A stretch of 9,819 bases of DNA from Desulfurobacterium sp. (GTDB lineage: Bacteria > Aquificota > Aquificia > Desulfurobacteriales > Desulfurobacteriaceae), in the NCBI GenBank assembly GCA_003978805.1, contig QNYI01000054.1:1-9819 (forward strand), read 5' to 3'. Positions within the stretch are counted from its first letter, which is position 1. The number at the start of each line of letters is the position of its first letter. Both the position numbers and the translations under genes were made by a program. Of this stretch, positions 8,123 to 9,819 are shown one piece after another. The notes beneath the pieces were generated by a model. That model saw only the letters and a program-made list of their open reading frames with translations, ran no database searches and was not told the origin of the DNA.

Positions 8123-8130
8123 CTTTATTC

Positions 8131-8225
<95 letters not shown>

Positions 8226-8243
8226 TACTCTTTTAAAAATCCC

Positions 8244-8272
8244 GCCTAAGGATTCCCACCTTTGTTTATAAT
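8244..8272 (+). promoter_or_regulatory. Candidate hisD promoter (TATAAT with weak -35)
   Basis: A perfect TATAAT lies at 8267-8272, 35 bases before the hisD start codon. The -35 position, 17 bases upstream (GCCTAA, 8244-8249), is poor. Position and AT-rich context favour a real -10 box, but no recognisable terminator separates it from the tRNA cluster, so read-through from the tRNA promoter is also possible. Confidence 0.4.
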
Positions 8273-8307
8273 TTTCCTCTGAAACTCCTCATACGAAAGG
8301 AGCGATT

Positions 8308-9603
8308 ATGAGAAAAGTAGATTTAAGGAAAAAGAACTGGGAAAACGCCCCTGAACTTTTAAGAATTAAAAACCGTGGGCAAGGGCTAGAGAGTAAGTAC
8401 GCTCAGAGCGTTCTAGAAATAATTGAGAATGTGAAAAACTACGGGGATAGTGCAGTTTTTTCTTATGCTCGGAAGTTTGATAAGGTAGAGATTAACTCAA
8501 GGAATATCAAGGTTTCTGAGGAGGAGTTAGAGGAAGCTTTCAATAAAGTAGAGCCCGAAGTTGTTGATGCTATAAAGGTTGCAGTTGAGAGAGTTAGGAA
8601 ATTTCATGAGCATCAAAAGGAGAACTCCTACTTTGTAACTGAGCCCGGAATACTTCTCGGTCAAAAAGTTGTTCCCTTAGAGAGTGTAGGAATTTACGTT
8701 CCCGGGGGTAAAGCTTCGTATCCTTCTTCCGTCATTATGAATGCCGTTCCTGCAAAAGTTGCCGGCGTAGAGAAGGTAGTGATGATTACGCCGGTTAGGG
8801 ATTCCTTAGAGGTTAACCCTTACTCCTTGGTTGCGGCGAAACTCTCTGGTGTTGACGAGATTTACAGGGTTGGAGGTGCTCACGGAATTGCAGCAATAGC
8901 TTTCGGAACGGAGTCAATTCCCAAAGTTGACAAAATAGTCGGTCCCGGGAACATCTACGTTGCCCTTGCTAAGAAGTTCCTATTTGGAACCGTGGATATT
9001 GATATGGTGGCTGGTCCCAGTGAAATACTCGTAATTGCCGATGAAACGGCAAATCCGGCTTGGGTAGCGGTTGATTTACTTTCTCAGGCTGAACACGACG
9101 AGCTTGCAGGAGCTTTCTTAGTCACCCATAGAGAGGATGTTGCTGATGCTGTCATAGATGCTTTGAGTAAAACACTTAAAGAACTAAAACGGAGAGAGAT
9201 TGCCCAGAAGTCCATAGAGAACTTTGGAACGGCATTTATAACAAGGGATATATATCACTCATGTGAGGTAGCAAACCTTATAGCTCCGGAGCACCTTGAA
9301 GTGGCTACTAAGGAGCCTTTTGCTCTCCTTGACTACATAAAAAACGCGGGGGCTATCTTTTTGGGACATTACACTTGTGAGTCCTTAGGGGACTACGTTC
9401 TTGGGCCTAACCACGTTCTCCCAACGGGTGGAAGTGCAAGGTTCTTCTCTCCCCTTGGAGTCTACGACTTTGTGAAGAGGTCTTCCGTCCTTTACGTGAC
9501 TAAGGAAGGTTTTAGTAGGGTTTCTCGCTTTGCAAGAGATTTAGCTGAGTGTGAAGGGCTTGAGGCTCACGGCTTGGCGGTTAAAGTAAGAGAAGAACTT
9601 TAG
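8308..9603 (+). CDS. hisD: Histidinol dehydrogenase
   Basis: HisD carries out the last two steps of histidine synthesis, oxidising L-histidinol to L-histidine with two NAD+ in the cytoplasm as a zinc-dependent homodimer. The 431-residue length is standard. Family motifs are visible in order: VPGGKASYPSSVIMNAVPAKVAGV (131-154), GGAHGIAAIAFGTESIP (189-205), KIVGPGNIYVALAK (209-222), VDIDMVAGPSEI (229-240), LLSQAEHDE (257-265) and GPNHVLPTGGSARF (366-379). Expected zinc ligands are Q260, H263, D362 and H421. The catalytic Glu-His pair is E328-H329. The ATG follows AAAGGAG. No other his gene is adjacent, so histidine genes are probably scattered, as in Aquificales. The next gene, pyrB, is 58 bases downstream on the same strand. 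Confidence 0.97.
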   Translation: MRKVDLRKKNWENAPELLRIKNRGQGLESKYAQSVLEIIENVKNYGDSAVFSYARKFDKVEINSRNIKVSEEELEEAFNKVEPEVVDAIKVAVERVRKFHEHQKENSYFVTEPGILLGQKVVPLESVGIYVPGGKASYPSSVIMNAVPAKVAGVEKVVMITPVRDSLEVNPYSLVAAKLSGVDEIYRVGGAHGIAAIAFGTESIPKVDKIVGPGNIYVALAKKFLFGTVDIDMVAGPSEILVIADETANPAWVAVDLLSQAEHDELAGAFLVTHREDVADAVIDALSKTLKELKRREIAQKSIENFGTAFITRDIYHSCEVANLIAPEHLEVATKEPFALLDYIKNAGAIFLGHYTCESLGDYVLGPNHVLPTGGSARFFSPLGVYDFVKRSSVLYVTKEGFSRVSRFARDLAECEGLEAHGLAVKVREEL

Positions 9604-9661
9604 GTCTTACATATCTATTTTACGTAGCCATTAAGGAGCCACTTCCGAAAAAGAGGGGAAA

Positions 9662-9819
9662 ATGAAGCACTTAATTTCGGCAGAGGACATCAGTAGGGAG
9701 CTCTTTTACGAGATATACGAGCTTTCCTGTCAGGTTAAAAAAGCCCTAAGGGAAGGGAGGAAGAAGTTCTCTGTTCTCAGAGGGAAGTGCGTTGTTAACC
9801 TCTTCTTTGAACCTTCAAC
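9662..9819 (+). CDS. pyrB: Aspartate carbamoyltransferase catalytic subunit, N-terminal part (runs off right edge)
   Basis: PyrB condenses carbamoyl phosphate with aspartate, the first committed step of pyrimidine synthesis. The visible 52 codons begin MKHLISAEDISRELFYEIYE and reach GKCVVNLFFEPS, the start of the carbamoyl-phosphate binding motif (normally FxEPSTRT), where the window ends. The N-terminal 'LxSxEDlsxElixxI' pattern is shared with ornithine carbamoyltransferase, but NLFFEPS is the PyrB form (OTCs have MIFxKxSTRT). The ATG is preceded by GAGGGG at a short 3-base spacing; AAGGAG farther upstream is too distant. It may be cotranscribed with hisD. Confidence 0.9.
   Translation, partial: MKHLISAEDISRELFYEIYELSCQVKKALREGRKKFSVLRGKCVVNLFFEPS

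Overview
The window looks like ordinary chromosome from a Gram-negative bacterium. It carries a signal-peptide-bearing outer-membrane barrel protein with a C-terminal Phe, and core housekeeping genes. Short intergenic gaps, overlapping stop/start codons, heavy AGA/AGG arginine use, CCA-encoding tRNAs and a coiled-coil membrane protein of a kind I associate with Aquificales suggest a thermophile of the Aquificota, perhaps Desulfurobacteriaceae. That placement is inference from gene character and codon use; no rRNA is present to settle it.

Left part (1-1840): a minus-strand pair, yacG then mutS (mutS runs off the left edge), diverges from a plus-strand RluA/RluD-family pseudouridine synthase gene. 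yacG (59 codons) and a 38-codon single-helix membrane protein at 1724-1840 are short genes that are easily missed. Next (1724-3807) comes a minus-strand run: hpf (long-form ribosome hibernation factor), a UUCG-loop hairpin, tgt (queuine tRNA-ribosyltransferase), and two tightly coupled small membrane proteins of unknown function.

Divergent from hpf (3870-5824) is a compact plus-strand operon: a PP-loop ATPase fused to an NFACT-R-like RNA-binding domain (predicted tRNA 4-thiouridylation enzyme lacking THUMP) and two universal stress proteins, one with an intact ATP motif and one degenerate. It converges with a minus-strand repeat-containing coiled-coil protein with a C-terminal membrane anchor (5827-6258). 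Upstream of that is a strong terminator and a 450-residue alginate-export-like porin gene (6345-7697).

The 249-bp region 7698-7946 holds back-to-back promoters: one or more for the porin, and a consensus-like sigma-70 promoter for a tRNA cluster, Ser(TGA)-Lys(TTT)-Ser(GCT). The last tRNA is odd: it has G instead of the near-universal U8 and a C.U mismatch in its acceptor stem. The right end holds hisD (complete) followed by the first 52 codons of pyrB.

Functionally the window leans towards translation and tRNA/rRNA modification (rluD, tgt, hpf, the PP-loop enzyme, three tRNAs) plus DNA maintenance and amino-acid/pyrimidine biosynthesis. I see no phage, transposon, CRISPR or defence island. 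The most novel items are the PP-loop/NFACT-R operon, the aberrant tRNA-Ser, and the two small membrane proteins behind tgt.
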